Below are positions 7,532 to 16,684 of a stretch of DNA of 64,000 nucleotides, in pieces. This DNA comes from Deinococcus metallilatus. GTDB lineage: Bacteria > Deinococcota > Deinococci > Deinococcales > Deinococcaceae. Made by a program: the position numbers and the translations under genes. Below the pieces are notes generated by a model. The model ran no database searches. It was not told where the DNA came from and was given only the letters and a program-made list of their open reading frames with translations. Positions within the stretch are counted from its first letter, which is position 1. Every line of letters begins with the position of its first letter. The stretch is taken from contig NZ_CP038512.1 of NCBI RefSeq assembly GCF_004758605.1, positions 2,350,001-2,414,000 of the forward strand. The letters are read 5' to 3'.

Positions 7532-9400
7532 TCACGCCGCCACCCGCGCCTGCACGGCCTGCAACCACAGCTCCAGGCACACGGCGGTCCAGGCGAGCTT
7601 CGCGCCGCCGGTCTGCGCGAGGGCGGCCGGGGCCAGCAGCGCCTCCAGCTCGCCCGGCGACAGCCAGGCCCGCAGCCGCGCCCCGGACGAGAGCAGCAGG
7701 TCGCGGGTCATGCTGCGCAGCGCCGGGTCGCTGGTCATCCACTCCCCCAACGGAAGGCGGAAACCGCTCTTGGGCCGTTCGAGCACCGCCTTCGGGAGCC
7801 GGTCCCCGAACGCCTGGCGCAGCGGCATCTTGCCGCGCAGGCGCTGGATCTTGACCCGGCCGGGCAGCGCCACCGCCCAGGGCGTGAGGCACAGGTCGAG
7901 CAGGGGCACCCGCTGCTCGATGGACGCCTGCATGGTCGTGTAATCCCCCCGGTGCAGCAGGTTGTTGGGCAGCCAGGCTTCCAGGTCGAGCACCTGCATC
8001 CGCTGAAGGTCCGACCAGCCGGGCGGGTAGGCGCTCAGGCGGTCCTCCACCCAGCCCAGCGCCCGCTCGGGGCGTGCCCCGGCCCCCACCAGCGCCCCGA
8101 CCAGGGCGCGCGGCGCGTCGTCGTTGGCGAACCAGCGCATCCAGCGGGCGGCGCGGTCGGGTTCGCTGAGGGCGTCGGCGGCGATGCCCAGCCTTCCGCG
8201 CCGCCCCAGCCAGCGGTGGCCCAGCCGCATCGCCGGTCCCAGCGGCCGCGCAAACCCGTCCACCGCGTATTTGGGGTAGCCGCCGAACGCCTCGTCGCCG
8301 CCCTCGCCGGAGAGGACCACCTTCACGTCCTGCGCGGCCCGCAGCGAGAGCTTGAGCATGGCGATGTCGGCGGGTTCCGAGAAGGGACCGTTCAGCGAGC
8401 CCGACAGACGCGGGGCCAGCGCGGCGAAGTCTGCCGCGCCCAGCGTCACCGGATGCAGCCGCACGCCCAGCGCGTCGGCCACCAGTCGCGCGTAGGGCAG
8501 CTCGCTCGCCTCCGAGGAGGCCCCCTCGAAGCCCACCGCGTAGGCGTTCAGCGGCTCCCCGCCGCGCGAGGCCAGCGCCTGCGCGACCACACTGGAGTCC
8601 AGGCCGCCGCTCAGGAAGCAGCCCAGCGGCACGTCCGCCAGGGTGTGATGCTCGACCGAGTCCAGCACCCGCTCGCGGACCTCGCCGGGGGTCACGTTCC
8701 CCACGCCCTCCAGGCGGCGGCGCTCGACCTCCTCGGCGACGCTGCCGAAGCGCACGTGGATCACGGCGTCGGCCTGGGGCGCGACCACCAGGGCCGTGCC
8801 GGGTTCCACCCGTTTGACGTGCTCGTACAGGGTGTTCAGCCCCGAGGGATGCCGCGAGGTGAGAGTTTCGAGGACCGAACTCAGGTCGAGGTCGGTGGGT
8901 ACCCCCGACAGCTCCAGCAGCGCCCCCACCTCCGAGGCGAAGTACACCGAGCCGTCGCGCCCGCGCGTCCAGAAGAGCGGCTTGATGCCGAAGGGGTCGC
9001 GGGCGATGACGGTGTTGCCGTCCCGCCGGTCGTGCAGGGCGAAGGCGAACATCCCCCGCAGCCGCGCGAAGCCTGCCACCCCCCAGGCCAGGTAGGCCGC
9101 CAGGATCACCTCGGTGTCCGAGCGGGTCGCGAACACCTGCCCGCGCGCCTCCAGCTCGCGGCGCAGTTCCAGGTGGTTGTAGATCTCGCCGTTGAAGACG
9201 ATGGTGGTGAGGCCATGCACGTCGCTCATGGGCTGCCCGCCGCTCGTCAGGTCGATGATGCTCAGCCGCGCGTGGCCCAGATGGGCGCCGCCCACCCACG
9301 CGCTCGTCTGCGCGTCCGGCCCCCGGTGACAGAGGGTGTCCAGCCCCAGCGCCTCGGTCGGCGCGGGCCGTCTACGCACGCTCCCAATAATTCCGCACAT
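7532..9400 (-). CDS. asnB: asparagine synthase (glutamine-hydrolysing), EPS-cluster type
   Basis: 622 aa. The start is fixed by the Ntn-type N-terminus MCGIIG: Cys2 becomes the nucleophile after Met removal. HRGPDA and FNGEIYNHLELR belong to the glutaminase domain (residues 1-200); SGGLDSS at 264-270 is the PP-loop of the synthetase domain, followed by LSGEGGDEAFGGYPKY. Copies in polysaccharide clusters are often thought to amidate sugar acids rather than make free asparagine; with AlgD next door, amidation of a uronate is a reasonable inference. It overlaps the upstream glycosyltransferase by 29 bp. Confidence 0.93.
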   Translation of the reverse strand: MCGIIGSVRRRPAPTEALGLDTLCHRGPDAQTSAWVGGAHLGHARLSIIDLTSGGQPMSDVHGLTTIVFNGEIYNHLELRRELEARGQVFATRSDTEVILAAYLAWGVAGFARLRGMFAFALHDRRDGNTVIARDPFGIKPLFWTRGRDGSVYFASEVGALLELSGVPTDLDLSSVLETLTSRHPSGLNTLYEHVKRVEPGTALVVAPQADAVIHVRFGSVAEEVERRRLEGVGNVTPGEVRERVLDSVEHHTLADVPLGCFLSGGLDSSVVAQALASRGGEPLNAYAVGFEGASSEASELPYARLVADALGVRLHPVTLGAADFAALAPRLSGSLNGPFSEPADIAMLKLSLRAAQDVKVVLSGEGGDEAFGGYPKYAVDGFARPLGPAMRLGHRWLGRRGRLGIAADALSEPDRAARWMRWFANDDAPRALVGALVGAGARPERALGWVEDRLSAYPPGWSDLQRMQVLDLEAWLPNNLLHRGDYTTMQASIEQRVPLLDLCLTPWAVALPGRVKIQRLRGKMPLRQAFGDRLPKAVLERPKSGFRLPLGEWMTSDPALRSMTRDLLLSSGARLRAWLSPGELEALLAPAALAQTGGAKLAWTAVCLELWLQAVQARVAA

Positions 9401-10559
9401 TCCGCTCACCCCCCCTGCCCGGTATCAGGCCCGCAGCCTGAAAAAACACCTCGGCAAACTGCGCCGTCATTCCCGCGACCGAGAACTGCTCCTCGGCGCG
9501 CGCCCGGCCCGCCGTCCCGAAGGCCCGGCGGCGCTCGGGGTCCGTGGCGAGGGCGGCCAGCGCGTCCGTCATGCCTGCCTGGTCGCCGTCGGGCACCAGC
9601 AGGCCGGTGTGGCCGGGGAGAATCAGCTCGTTGGGGCCGTAGGCGATGTCGTAGGCCACGGCGGGCAGCCCGCACGCCATCGCCTCGGCCAGCACGTTGG
9701 CGAACCCCTCGGAGCGCGAACTCAGCACGAACACGTCCTGTTCGAGCAAGAAGGCCAGCGGCGACGCGACGTACCCCACCAGCCGCACCCGGTCCCCCAG
9801 CCCCAGCGCCACGATCTGCCGCTCCAGGGCCGCGCGCTCCGGCCCCTCGCCCGCGATCTCCAGCGTGAAGGGCGCGCCCCGGTCCCGCAGGGCGGCGGCG
9901 GCGTCCAGCAGGCGGTCGAAGCCCTTGGCGGGGACCAGGCGGCCCATCGCGGCCAGACGCGGCACCCGGTCCACCCGCGCCGCCACCCGTTCCGGCAGAG
10001 GCGTGGCATTGTGGATGACCCGGCCCCGCGCCGCCCGCGCCCCGCCGCGCACCAGCTCGTCGTGCAGGCCCCGGGTGGGCGCGACCCAGCGGTCGGCCTG
10101 CGCCACCACCCAGCGCCGCAGCAGCCGCTTCACGCGGCCCCGGTCGTCCAGGTTGTCCAGCGCATTTTCCTCGTTGGCGACGTGGCGAAAGCCCAGGCGG
10201 CGGCGGTTGAGGCTGCCCACCACCACCCCGGCGTACCACAGCCGGGTGTACACCACGTCGGGCCGGGCAGCCCGGATATGGGCGGCCAGACGCGGCCGGG
10301 CGCGGCGCAGGTTGGTCAGCGCGTGGCGGAGGCCCTGGTTCCCGGGAAGGTGCTCGGCCACTGCCAGATCGGTGTGGCGCAGTTCGGACAGGTGCAGGCG
10401 GCGGGCCAGGTCCTCGTCCGGACGGCTCGACAGCAGGGTGACCAGCTCGCACTCGATGCCGTGATCCGGCAGGCCGCGCAGCAGTTCGGCCATCTGCACC
10501 TCGGCCCCGCCGGGGGCCAGGGTGGGCAGGACGGCCATCAGACGCAGGGGACGGCCCAT
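9372..10559 (-). CDS. glycosyltransferase family 4
   Basis: 395 aa, GT-B fold. VLPTLAPGGAEVQMAELLRGL at the N-terminus is the acceptor-side loop, RHVANEENALDNL lies mid-protein, and the donor site has MGRLVPAKGFDRLLDAAAAL and SSRSEGFANVLAEAMACGLPAVAYD with the EX7E pattern. Start ATG 10559 forms TGATG with the stop of the phosphoglycosyltransferase gene, so it is coupled to it and probably adds the second sugar. Its 3' end reaches 29 bp into asnB. Confidence 0.92.
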   Translation of the reverse strand: MGRPLRLMAVLPTLAPGGAEVQMAELLRGLPDHGIECELVTLLSSRPDEDLARRLHLSELRHTDLAVAEHLPGNQGLRHALTNLRRARPRLAAHIRAARPDVVYTRLWYAGVVVGSLNRRRLGFRHVANEENALDNLDDRGRVKRLLRRWVVAQADRWVAPTRGLHDELVRGGARAARGRVIHNATPLPERVAARVDRVPRLAAMGRLVPAKGFDRLLDAAAALRDRGAPFTLEIAGEGPERAALERQIVALGLGDRVRLVGYVASPLAFLLEQDVFVLSSRSEGFANVLAEAMACGLPAVAYDIAYGPNELILPGHTGLLVPDGDQAGMTDALAALATDPERRRAFGTAGRARAEEQFSVAGMTAQFAEVFFQAAGLIPGRGGERNVRNYWERA

Positions 10560-11971
10560 CAGTGCGCTCCTTTGCGCCGCAGGACGACGTAGGTGGTCGC
10601 CGCCAGCAGGGTGAGGTCCAGCCAGGGACTCCAGCGCCGCACGTATTGCAGGTCCATCTGCACGCGCCCCTGGAAGCTGGTGCCGCTGCGTCCCGACACC
10701 TGCCACCACCCGGTCATGCCAGGACGGCAGCTCAGGATCACGTCGGCATGCGGCCCGAGGTCCGGCCGCTCCCGCACCAGGTACGGCCGGGGACCCACCA
10801 GGCTCATGTCGCCCCGCAGCACGTTGAGGAGCTGCGGCAGCTCGTCCAGGCTGGTCCGGCGCAGAAAGCGGCCCACCCGCGTGACCCGTGGATCGTTGGG
10901 CAGCTTGTGGTAGGTGGCGTAGTAGGCGCGGGCCTCGGGGTCCTGGGCGAGCAGTTCGACCAGGCGTTCCTCGGCGTTCTCGTGCATCGTGCGGAATTTC
11001 CAGCAGCAGAAGGCTCCCCCGCGCCAGCCCATGCGCGGCGCGCCGTACAGCACCGGACCGCGCGAGTCGAGCGCCACCGCCGCCGCCACCAGCAGCAGCA
11101 TCGGCGTCAGCAGCGGAAAGAGCAGGGTGACCACCAGCAGGTCGAAGAAGCGTTTCTGCCGCAGGTCGCCCGGCTCCAGGTGCCGGCGCCGCGCTTCGAG
11201 CACGCTGAAGCTGCCCAGGTGGTGCGACCCCGCCCAGCGGCTGTCGGAGGCGGGCTGGCTCACCATCACCAGCACCCGCCGAAACAGCGCCAGCGGCCCG
11301 TCGAGCAGCCGGTCGCGCACCGCGTAGGGAATGTTGGGCACCGCCAGGATGGCGAGGTTCGCCTGGCCGTCCGCCACCGGCCGGTAGCCCAGGCTCCAGT
11401 CGTTCCGGAGAGTCTCCATCACGAGTGCGGCCACCTCGCCGTCACCGATCACGGCCACCTCCACGCCCCAGACCTTCGCCCAGCGCAGGACCCAGCGCGC
11501 GCCGATCCGCGCCAGCAGCGCGGCCGGAATACTCAGGCCCAGGCCCAGCAGCAGCAGCAGGGCGGCCGCGAGCAGCCCCAGGTGAGCGGCCAGCGCGGCC
11601 CCCAGCAGGCTCGGGAAGGCCGCCACCGCCGAGATCATGGTCCGCCGCAACCGTTCGCTGGCATCCAGCCCGTACCCCGGGTAGCTGCGCATCACCAGCG
11701 CCGCCGCCAGCCAGGTGGCCGTAAACCCCAGTTGCCAGGGGGCCGTGTCGAGGTGAGTGACCGTCAGGCGAAACACCAGCCCGGACGTGACCCACACGGC
11801 CGCCCCCTCGGCCAGGGCGAGCACCACCCCGTTCATCAGGGCCCGCCGGTCGAGGTCCCCGGTGGTGGGCACCTTCACCCGGACGGCAGGTGCCTCGCCG
11901 GACGGGGCGCTGGCCTCCGCCGGGGCCTCGGGGGTCCGCAGAAGTTCTTCCGAGATGGCCGAATGCGTCAC
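10559..11971 (-). CDS. initiating undecaprenyl-phosphate sugar phosphotransferase (WcaJ/WbaP family)
   Basis: About 470 aa. The N-terminal half has four or five membrane segments and a CoA-binding-like region ([19 protein letters not shown]); the C-terminal bacterial sugar transferase domain has [56 protein letters not shown] and [15 protein letters not shown]. It transfers sugar-1-phosphate to undecaprenyl phosphate, the first step of the repeat unit. The GTG at 11971 is preferred because AGGGGGAA precedes it; a TTG at 12022 would extend it by 17 residues without such a site. First gene of the minus operon; an EPS dyad lies about 107 bp upstream. Confidence 0.93.
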   Translation of the reverse strand: MTHSAISEELLRTPEAPAEASAPSGEAPAVRVKVPTTGDLDRRALMNGVVLALAEGAAVWVTSGLVFRLTVTHLDTAPWQLGFTATWLAAALVMRSYPGYGLDASERLRRTMISAVAAFPSLLGAALAAHLGLLAAALLLLLGLGLSIPAALLARIGARWVLRWAKVWGVEVAVIGDGEVAALVMETLRNDWSLGYRPVADGQANLAILAVPNIPYAVRDRLLDGPLALFRRVLVMVSQPASDSRWAGSHHLGSFSVLEARRRHLEPGDLRQKRFFDLLVVTLLFPLLTPMLLLVAAAVALDSRGPVLYGAPRMGWRGGAFCCWKFRTMHENAEERLVELLAQDPEARAYYATYHKLPNDPRVTRVGRFLRRTSLDELPQLLNVLRGDMSLVGPRPYLVRERPDLGPHADVILSCRPGMTGWWQVSGRSGTSFQGRVQMDLQYVRRWSPWLDLTLLAATTYVVLRRKGAH

Positions 11972-12077
11972 GCGCGTTTCCCCCTGGGACTGTGGGCGGG
12001 ATGATTTGCCAGCGCCCTGCAAAGCGGGTACCTGGGACCTGCCAGTTGCCTGCTTCGAAGGTAGGGGTTTTTCAGGA

Positions 12078-12094
12078 TGATCAACGGACGCTCA
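12078..12094. promoter_or_regulatory. EPS dyad site 1, TGATCAACGGACGCTCA
   Basis: 17-bp imperfect palindrome sharing TGNNC-AC and terminal CA with the other island sites. It lies about 107 bp upstream of the initiating phosphotransferase start. The left half is perfect (TGATCAAC); the right half is weaker (GACGCTCA). An operator role is inferred from recurrence alone. Confidence 0.5.
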
Positions 12095-12340
12095 GGCCAG
12101 CCCCCGGTGTGATCCGCCGCAGCGGGCAGGCCAGCTCCAGAGCATGGGTGCGGCAGAGGGCTCCCCGGACGTGGGCCGCCAGGCACCGCTCGGAAAGAAA
12201 GGCTGCTGAAAGCCTTGCCCGAACCGGAAAGGGACGGGACAGGCCCGCCTCGCTCGCCCTCCAAGCCTGACGGTGACCGCACCGCCCCCTCTCCAGGGCA
12301 ACCGCAACGTCCGGTTTTGGAAGTGCTCACCCCGGTTCAC

Positions 12341-12382
12341 CCCTCAGTCAGCTTCGCTGACAGCTCCCCGGGGAGGGAGCCA
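12341..12382. repeat. double-hairpin intergenic repeat
   Basis: Two adjacent stems: GTCAGC-TTC-GCTGAC (12347-12361) and GCTCCC...GGGAGC (12363-12380), flanked by CCCTCA. This shape is typical of dispersed REP-like intergenic elements in GC-rich genomes; only one copy is in the window, so membership is inferred. Confidence 0.5.
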
Positions 12383-12608
12383 GGGACTTGCCCTCCAGGA
12401 AGCCAATGTCATTGCCTCCCCTGGACGGGAGGTGGCCCGCAGGGCCGGACTCGCAGAGCGGCGAAGCAGAGGGCTTCAACCGGGATTGCGCAACCTCGGC
12501 GACTTTGCGGTTGGCCTGGCCCCCTCCCCGGCCACCAGCAAGCAGGCCAAGCGTCCGCCCCGCTCTGGGGATGGCGCTTGGCCTGCCGCTCCCGGAAGCG
12601 CGCGGCGG

Positions 12609-14603
12609 TCAGGGGGTCAGGAAGGCCGACCAGGTCACGTCGCCTTGGACTTTCTGATAGAGCCGGTCGTCCGTCCCGCGGGCGATGGCCGTCAGGCGCC
12701 CCGTGGCGTCCGGCACCGCGCCGATCACGGTGGTAAAGGACCCTCCGAAGTCGGTCCAGGGCTGCCAGGCGCTGTTCGGACTGGTCTGCTTGATGCTCAT
12801 CACGCTGCCGCTGACGCTGCGGACGAACACTTCCAGGGTCCCGTCCGTGTTGCTCGCCACGACGGGGGACTGGGTGAACTGCACGTCGTAGAGTCGGCCC
12901 CAGCCTCCCCAGCCCCCCGAGAAGGTCTGCCAACGCTGGTACAGCTTGCCGTCGGTGCCGCGCACAAACACTTCCAGGCGGCCATCCTGGTCCCGTCCGG
13001 GGACGGGCTGCGCGTCGTTGCCGAACGCCCCGCCCAGTGACTTCCAGCTCCCCCAGCCGCCGTTGGGCGCGGTCTGGGCCACCGTGTAGATCGCGCCATC
13101 CGCCCCACGGGCGAAGAGGACCAGGCAGCCGAAGCGGTCCAGCATGGCGGCCGGGTTGGAGGCGAACTTGGGTCCCCAGACCCCCGCCCAGCCTCCCCAG
13201 CTCCCGTTCGGCGTGAGCTGCGTCTTGACGTAGATCTGGCCGTCGTTGCCGCGCACAAAGACGCTGAGCTTGCCGTCGGCTTGCCGGGCCGCAGCGGGCG
13301 TGGAGGAAACGACGCCCCCCAGACTCACCCAGTTGTTCCAGGCTCCCCCGCTGCTCACCTCGGTCGTGACCGCCACCGTGCCGTCGTTGCGGCGGACAAA
13401 GGCCGCCAGGCGACCGTCGGCCATGCTGGCCACCGTGGGCAGGGCCGCAAAGTTGCCCTTCAGATCGTCCCAGGCATTCCAGGAGGAACTGCCCGGTGCC
13501 GCCTGCACGGTCTTACGCAGGCTGCTGCTGCGGTCACCGACCACGAAGGTCGCCAGGCGGCCGTCCGGGAGACGGACGACCGAGCCGCCCTGGGTGGGGT
13601 CGATATGAAAGTACTGCCGCATCGACCAGTCGTAGTGGAAGTTCCCCGGCGCGATACAGTCCGTGCCCGTCTGCGGATAGCAGATGAAGGGATCGAAGGC
13701 CGCGTACGTCTTGAAGGTCGCCACCTTGTCGGCCGTCTGGTCCGAGGACAGGTTGTTCGGCTCGTCGTTGCTGTTGTAATCCCGGTGCTGGATCAGGACG
13801 TGCGGGGCCGTGTAGGTCTTGTCGGCCGCCTGACCGAAGAGGGCCGCGGCCGTGTGGTCGGCATGATCGCTCGCGCCGCTGTAAGAGATGGGATTGGTGT
13901 CCTGAATGTGGACGTACTTGGCCTCCGAGACGGTCAGCACGTTGTTCAGGACGTTGAGGACTTCCTGGCGGGTGAACGTGTTGGAATTGTCGAGGGCGGT
14001 GCCGACCTGTCCGTCGGGACCCTCCCAGAGCTTCCGCATCGTGACGCCGCTGCTGTTGCTCTCGCGCAGACGCAGGAACATCAGGCGAACTCTGGGGTTG
14101 GCCTGCAAGACCGACGTGCGGATTGCTTTTCCGGCAAAGGTGTAGATCTGCTCGGTCCAGGTGTTCGCCACCCCCGCCATCCGGGCATAGGCCGCCCGCT
14201 CGCCGCTCTCGCGGTCCCGCCAGTACTGCTGATAGTCGATGCCCACCTGCTGCGTCCCGTACTCGTTGTCCCCGGCCGTCAGAAACACCGTGACGACGCA
14301 GTGGTTCTGCCGGACGACGTTGCTGATGTCCGGGTTCATGAACAGCAGGTCGTCGTCCTCGTGCGCCACCACATACACGTCCTGCGCGTCGTTGCAGAGG
14401 TCGGGCGCAAAGCTGAGCGACTGGATCAGGGGGAGCGAGGTGATCTCGAAATTGGAGGTGGAGTCCGGCGGCATGTAGGGGGCCAGACTGTCCGTCGAGG
14501 TGCCCTTGGACGCATCGGCAGGCACACTGGAAGACGGATTGTTGCAGGACCCCAGCAGCAGGGCAACGGCAAGCGGCGCGGCGAGCAGGCGCAGTCGCGA
14601 CAT
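12609..14603 (-). CDS. lipoprotein: PIG-L deacetylase domain plus C-terminal lectin-like beta-propeller
   Basis: 664 aa. The signal peptide ends in the lipobox LLGSC (Cys20). Residues about 75-330 form a PIG-L/LmbE domain: AHEDDDLLFM at 80-89 is a variant of the AHPDDE metal motif, and SDHADH at 245-250 supplies further ligands. From about 345 to the end there are six or so repeats of the type DGRLAAFVRR-DGTV and WNNWVSLGG, as in tectonin/fucose-lectin-like propellers. A surface-anchored N-deacetylase with a glycan-binding platform, acting on the exported EPS, is likely. ATG 14603 follows GGAGGT; an upstream extension lacks that support. Monocistronic. Confidence 0.85.
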   Translation of the reverse strand: MSRLRLLAAPLAVALLLGSCNNPSSSVPADASKGTSTDSLAPYMPPDSTSNFEITSLPLIQSLSFAPDLCNDAQDVYVVAHEDDDLLFMNPDISNVVRQNHCVVTVFLTAGDNEYGTQQVGIDYQQYWRDRESGERAAYARMAGVANTWTEQIYTFAGKAIRTSVLQANPRVRLMFLRLRESNSSGVTMRKLWEGPDGQVGTALDNSNTFTRQEVLNVLNNVLTVSEAKYVHIQDTNPISYSGASDHADHTAAALFGQAADKTYTAPHVLIQHRDYNSNDEPNNLSSDQTADKVATFKTYAAFDPFICYPQTGTDCIAPGNFHYDWSMRQYFHIDPTQGGSVVRLPDGRLATFVVGDRSSSLRKTVQAAPGSSSWNAWDDLKGNFAALPTVASMADGRLAAFVRRNDGTVAVTTEVSSGGAWNNWVSLGGVVSSTPAAARQADGKLSVFVRGNDGQIYVKTQLTPNGSWGGWAGVWGPKFASNPAAMLDRFGCLVLFARGADGAIYTVAQTAPNGGWGSWKSLGGAFGNDAQPVPGRDQDGRLEVFVRGTDGKLYQRWQTFSGGWGGWGRLYDVQFTQSPVVASNTDGTLEVFVRSVSGSVMSIKQTSPNSAWQPWTDFGGSFTTVIGAVPDATGRLTAIARGTDDRLYQKVQGDVTWSAFLTP

Positions 14604-15257
14604 AGGCGAACGACCTCCGAGAGGAGAGAGAGCTGCCGGGTCCGGTCTCACCACTCGCTCTTCCGCCTCCACTGGTGACCGCGCGGAGGAGACGGCCTCA
14701 TTGCTACCCGATGCCTTAGCTTACACTAACCGGGCTAATAGCAGGCTCACTTGAGTCCTTCATGAGTCGGGGGGACCGGTGGGCCAGTCCTGTTCTCAAA
14801 GGCAGAGTGAAGGCCCCAGTTTCACGCTTTCACCCGGCGTCAATGCTGGCCTGGCAGGACCGTATCCATAGTCGGGTAGGCCGCCCCCGAAGGTGAGCCT
14901 CTCCTGTCGCTCCCTCTCTCACAATGAGTAAAGACACCGGCCCCTCACGAAAAAAGCTGGGAGCTTCTCCCGCCTCTCCCCCATTGAGACGGACACAACG
15001 AAGGCAGAACACCATAGAGGCGAACCCCTGGCCCACCGGTCCAGTTGGGCGAGGGAAGCCCGGTCCAGACAGCGTGACCGGGCTTCTTCGCCAGAAAGCG
15101 AGGAGGTCACACTGAGCGCGCCCTCGCCCCGCCCGGAAACGAATGGGATGGCAGCTCTATGAGAGGCCGCTTCAGGCTCGCCTTTTCCATGATGAGCCCA
15201 TCATAGACATCATCTGACTCAAACCCGGCAGGACATGTCTTCCGGTGGCCGGGCAGG
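14604..15257. other. intergenic region with no gene
   Basis: About 650 bp between the deacetylase lipoprotein and the next glycosyltransferase. It is somewhat less GC-rich than its surroundings, with scattered stops in all frames. The only structure seen is the hairpin at 15048-15092. No copy of the EPS dyad was found here. Confidence 0.6.
15048..15092. terminator. hairpin downstream of the glycosyltransferase at 15258
   Basis: GAAGCCCGGT (15055-15064) pairs with ACCGGGCTTC (15077-15086), extended by an outer GGCGA/TCGCC. It lies about 165 bp beyond the stop of the minus-strand gene and has no T-run, so it may be a Rho-independent-like structure or simply a stable hairpin. Confidence 0.4.
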
Positions 15258-16442
15258 TCAGGCATCTTCCCCGCGGGCCATCGCCTCCAGATGCGGCACC
15301 ATCCGGCCGACCACCTGGTCCCACAGGAACGTCTGGCGCACCCGGTCGTAGGCGCTCCGGCCCAGCCGCTCGGCCAGCGCGGGATCACTGAGGAGCTGGA
15401 GCATGGCCGCCGCCAGCGCCTCCGGCGACTGCGGATCGACCAGCAGGCCGCTGCGGCCTTCCTCCACGATCTCGGGCGTGGAGCCGACATTCAGCGCGAC
15501 GCAGGGCAGGCCGTGCCCCATCGCCTCGCAGAAGACGTGGCCCCACGGTTCGAAGGAGGGCATCACGAAGAGGCGGGCCTGGGCATAGAGGTCGGCCAGC
15601 ACCTGACGGTCACGGACCCGCCCGATCCAGCGCACGCCGGGCTGGGGGGGCGCCTCGGGCAAGCGGGGACCCACGATCCAGAGTTCCGCCTCCGGCCACT
15701 GCGCGCGCACCTCCCGGAACGCCTGGAGCAGCTCCATGCCCCCCTTGCGTTTGAACTGGGTGCCGACGAACAGGGCCACGGGCGCGTCGTACCGCTTGTT
15801 CTCCAGGGACGGGGCCAGCAGATTGGTGCCCGCGCCGACGCGCACGACCCGCCGGGGATCACACCCGTAATCCTCGATCAGCGAACGGGCCGCGAAGTCG
15901 CTCCAGGGAAACAGCCGCGCCGCGCCCTGGTACACCTGCCGCTCCAGGCCGAGCCACTCGGCCATCGCCCTGCGGGAAAGGGGGTGATCGATGGGGTAAT
16001 ACTTGCGCGACATCTCGAACGTGGCGTCCAGGTACACGGCGTAGGGCTTGCGCCCCGGCCCGGTTCCCGGCGCGAATTGCAGATAGGTCTGGAGGATGAC
16101 GTCGTAGTCCCCGCGCCGGTTGTCGAGATACTGCTGGGCCGCCTGCGTCCGCTTGCGGAACAGGTAGGGATTGAAATGCGCGTTGCGCCGCCAGTCGGTC
16201 AGGTTGAGCCGGAACTGCAACAGCTTGTTGAGCAGGTCGGTTCCCCGCGACAGGGTCGGGGAGGTCCGCCCCACCAGCCGCACCCGCTGATCGAGCGCCC
16301 GGTAGAGAGCCGCGTTGCGCGAGAACTCCGTCTGGTGGTCCGTGATGAATTCGAGATCAAGCCCCAGCACACGCAGGTCACTCACCCGCTCCCGGCCCAC
16401 CTGGCCGACTCCAGCCCCATCCGCCAGCCTCTCACTCGTCAT
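15258..16442 (-). CDS. glycosyltransferase family 4
   Basis: 394 aa from ATG 16442. The donor-binding half is clear: ALFVGTQFKRKGGMELLQAFREV, RWIGRVRDRQVLADLYAQARLFVMPSFEPWGHVFCEAMGHGLPCVALNVGSTPEIVEEG, with the EX7E-type pattern. The N-terminal half (AVYLDATFEMSRKYYP) is less conserved. A GTG at 16385 preceded by GGGAG could be the true start, giving 375 aa. It stands alone between secreted-protein genes and probably contributes one sugar of the EPS repeat. Confidence 0.88.
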   Translation of the reverse strand: MTSERLADGAGVGQVGRERVSDLRVLGLDLEFITDHQTEFSRNAALYRALDQRVRLVGRTSPTLSRGTDLLNKLLQFRLNLTDWRRNAHFNPYLFRKRTQAAQQYLDNRRGDYDVILQTYLQFAPGTGPGRKPYAVYLDATFEMSRKYYPIDHPLSRRAMAEWLGLERQVYQGAARLFPWSDFAARSLIEDYGCDPRRVVRVGAGTNLLAPSLENKRYDAPVALFVGTQFKRKGGMELLQAFREVRAQWPEAELWIVGPRLPEAPPQPGVRWIGRVRDRQVLADLYAQARLFVMPSFEPWGHVFCEAMGHGLPCVALNVGSTPEIVEEGRSGLLVDPQSPEALAAAMLQLLSDPALAERLGRSAYDRVRQTFLWDQVVGRMVPHLEAMARGEDA

Positions 16443-16684
16443 TCGGAGCAACCGGGCCAGCGAGCAGGAAAGGAGCGAAGACCAGCGACCAACCGAACGG
16501 ATTCTCTACGGCCAGGACCGGCGGCCTTTCCAACCATGCGGCACTCCTCCTTGGCAGACTGACTCGGCAGACGGAGCAAAACTTCTCCAGCCCAGACTGT
16601 AGCGCAAGGCTGCCCCGCGCGGCGCCGCAGATGCCCGCCCGCGTTCCCCCGTTCCCCGGCGGTCCCTGGCCACCGGCGCGGCCT

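Larger units (their letters stand above)
11972..12608. other. intergenic region upstream of the 11971-2937 operon
   Basis: No supportable gene. It holds the dyad at 12078-12094, which may control the phosphoglycosyltransferase operon, and a double-hairpin repeat at 12341-12382. A second repeated-looking G/C stretch (12410-12600) shows no coding signal. No convincing -10/-35 pair was found. Confidence 0.6.

Noticed and set aside
5512..7854. Long plus-strand open frame opposite the algD/heparinase/asnB genes (and similar ones at 7460-9868, 10562-12004, 30829-34144)
   Set aside because: Antisense shadows of GC-rich genes; the Gln/Arg/His/Val-rich translations match no family while the opposite strand encodes clear enzymes.
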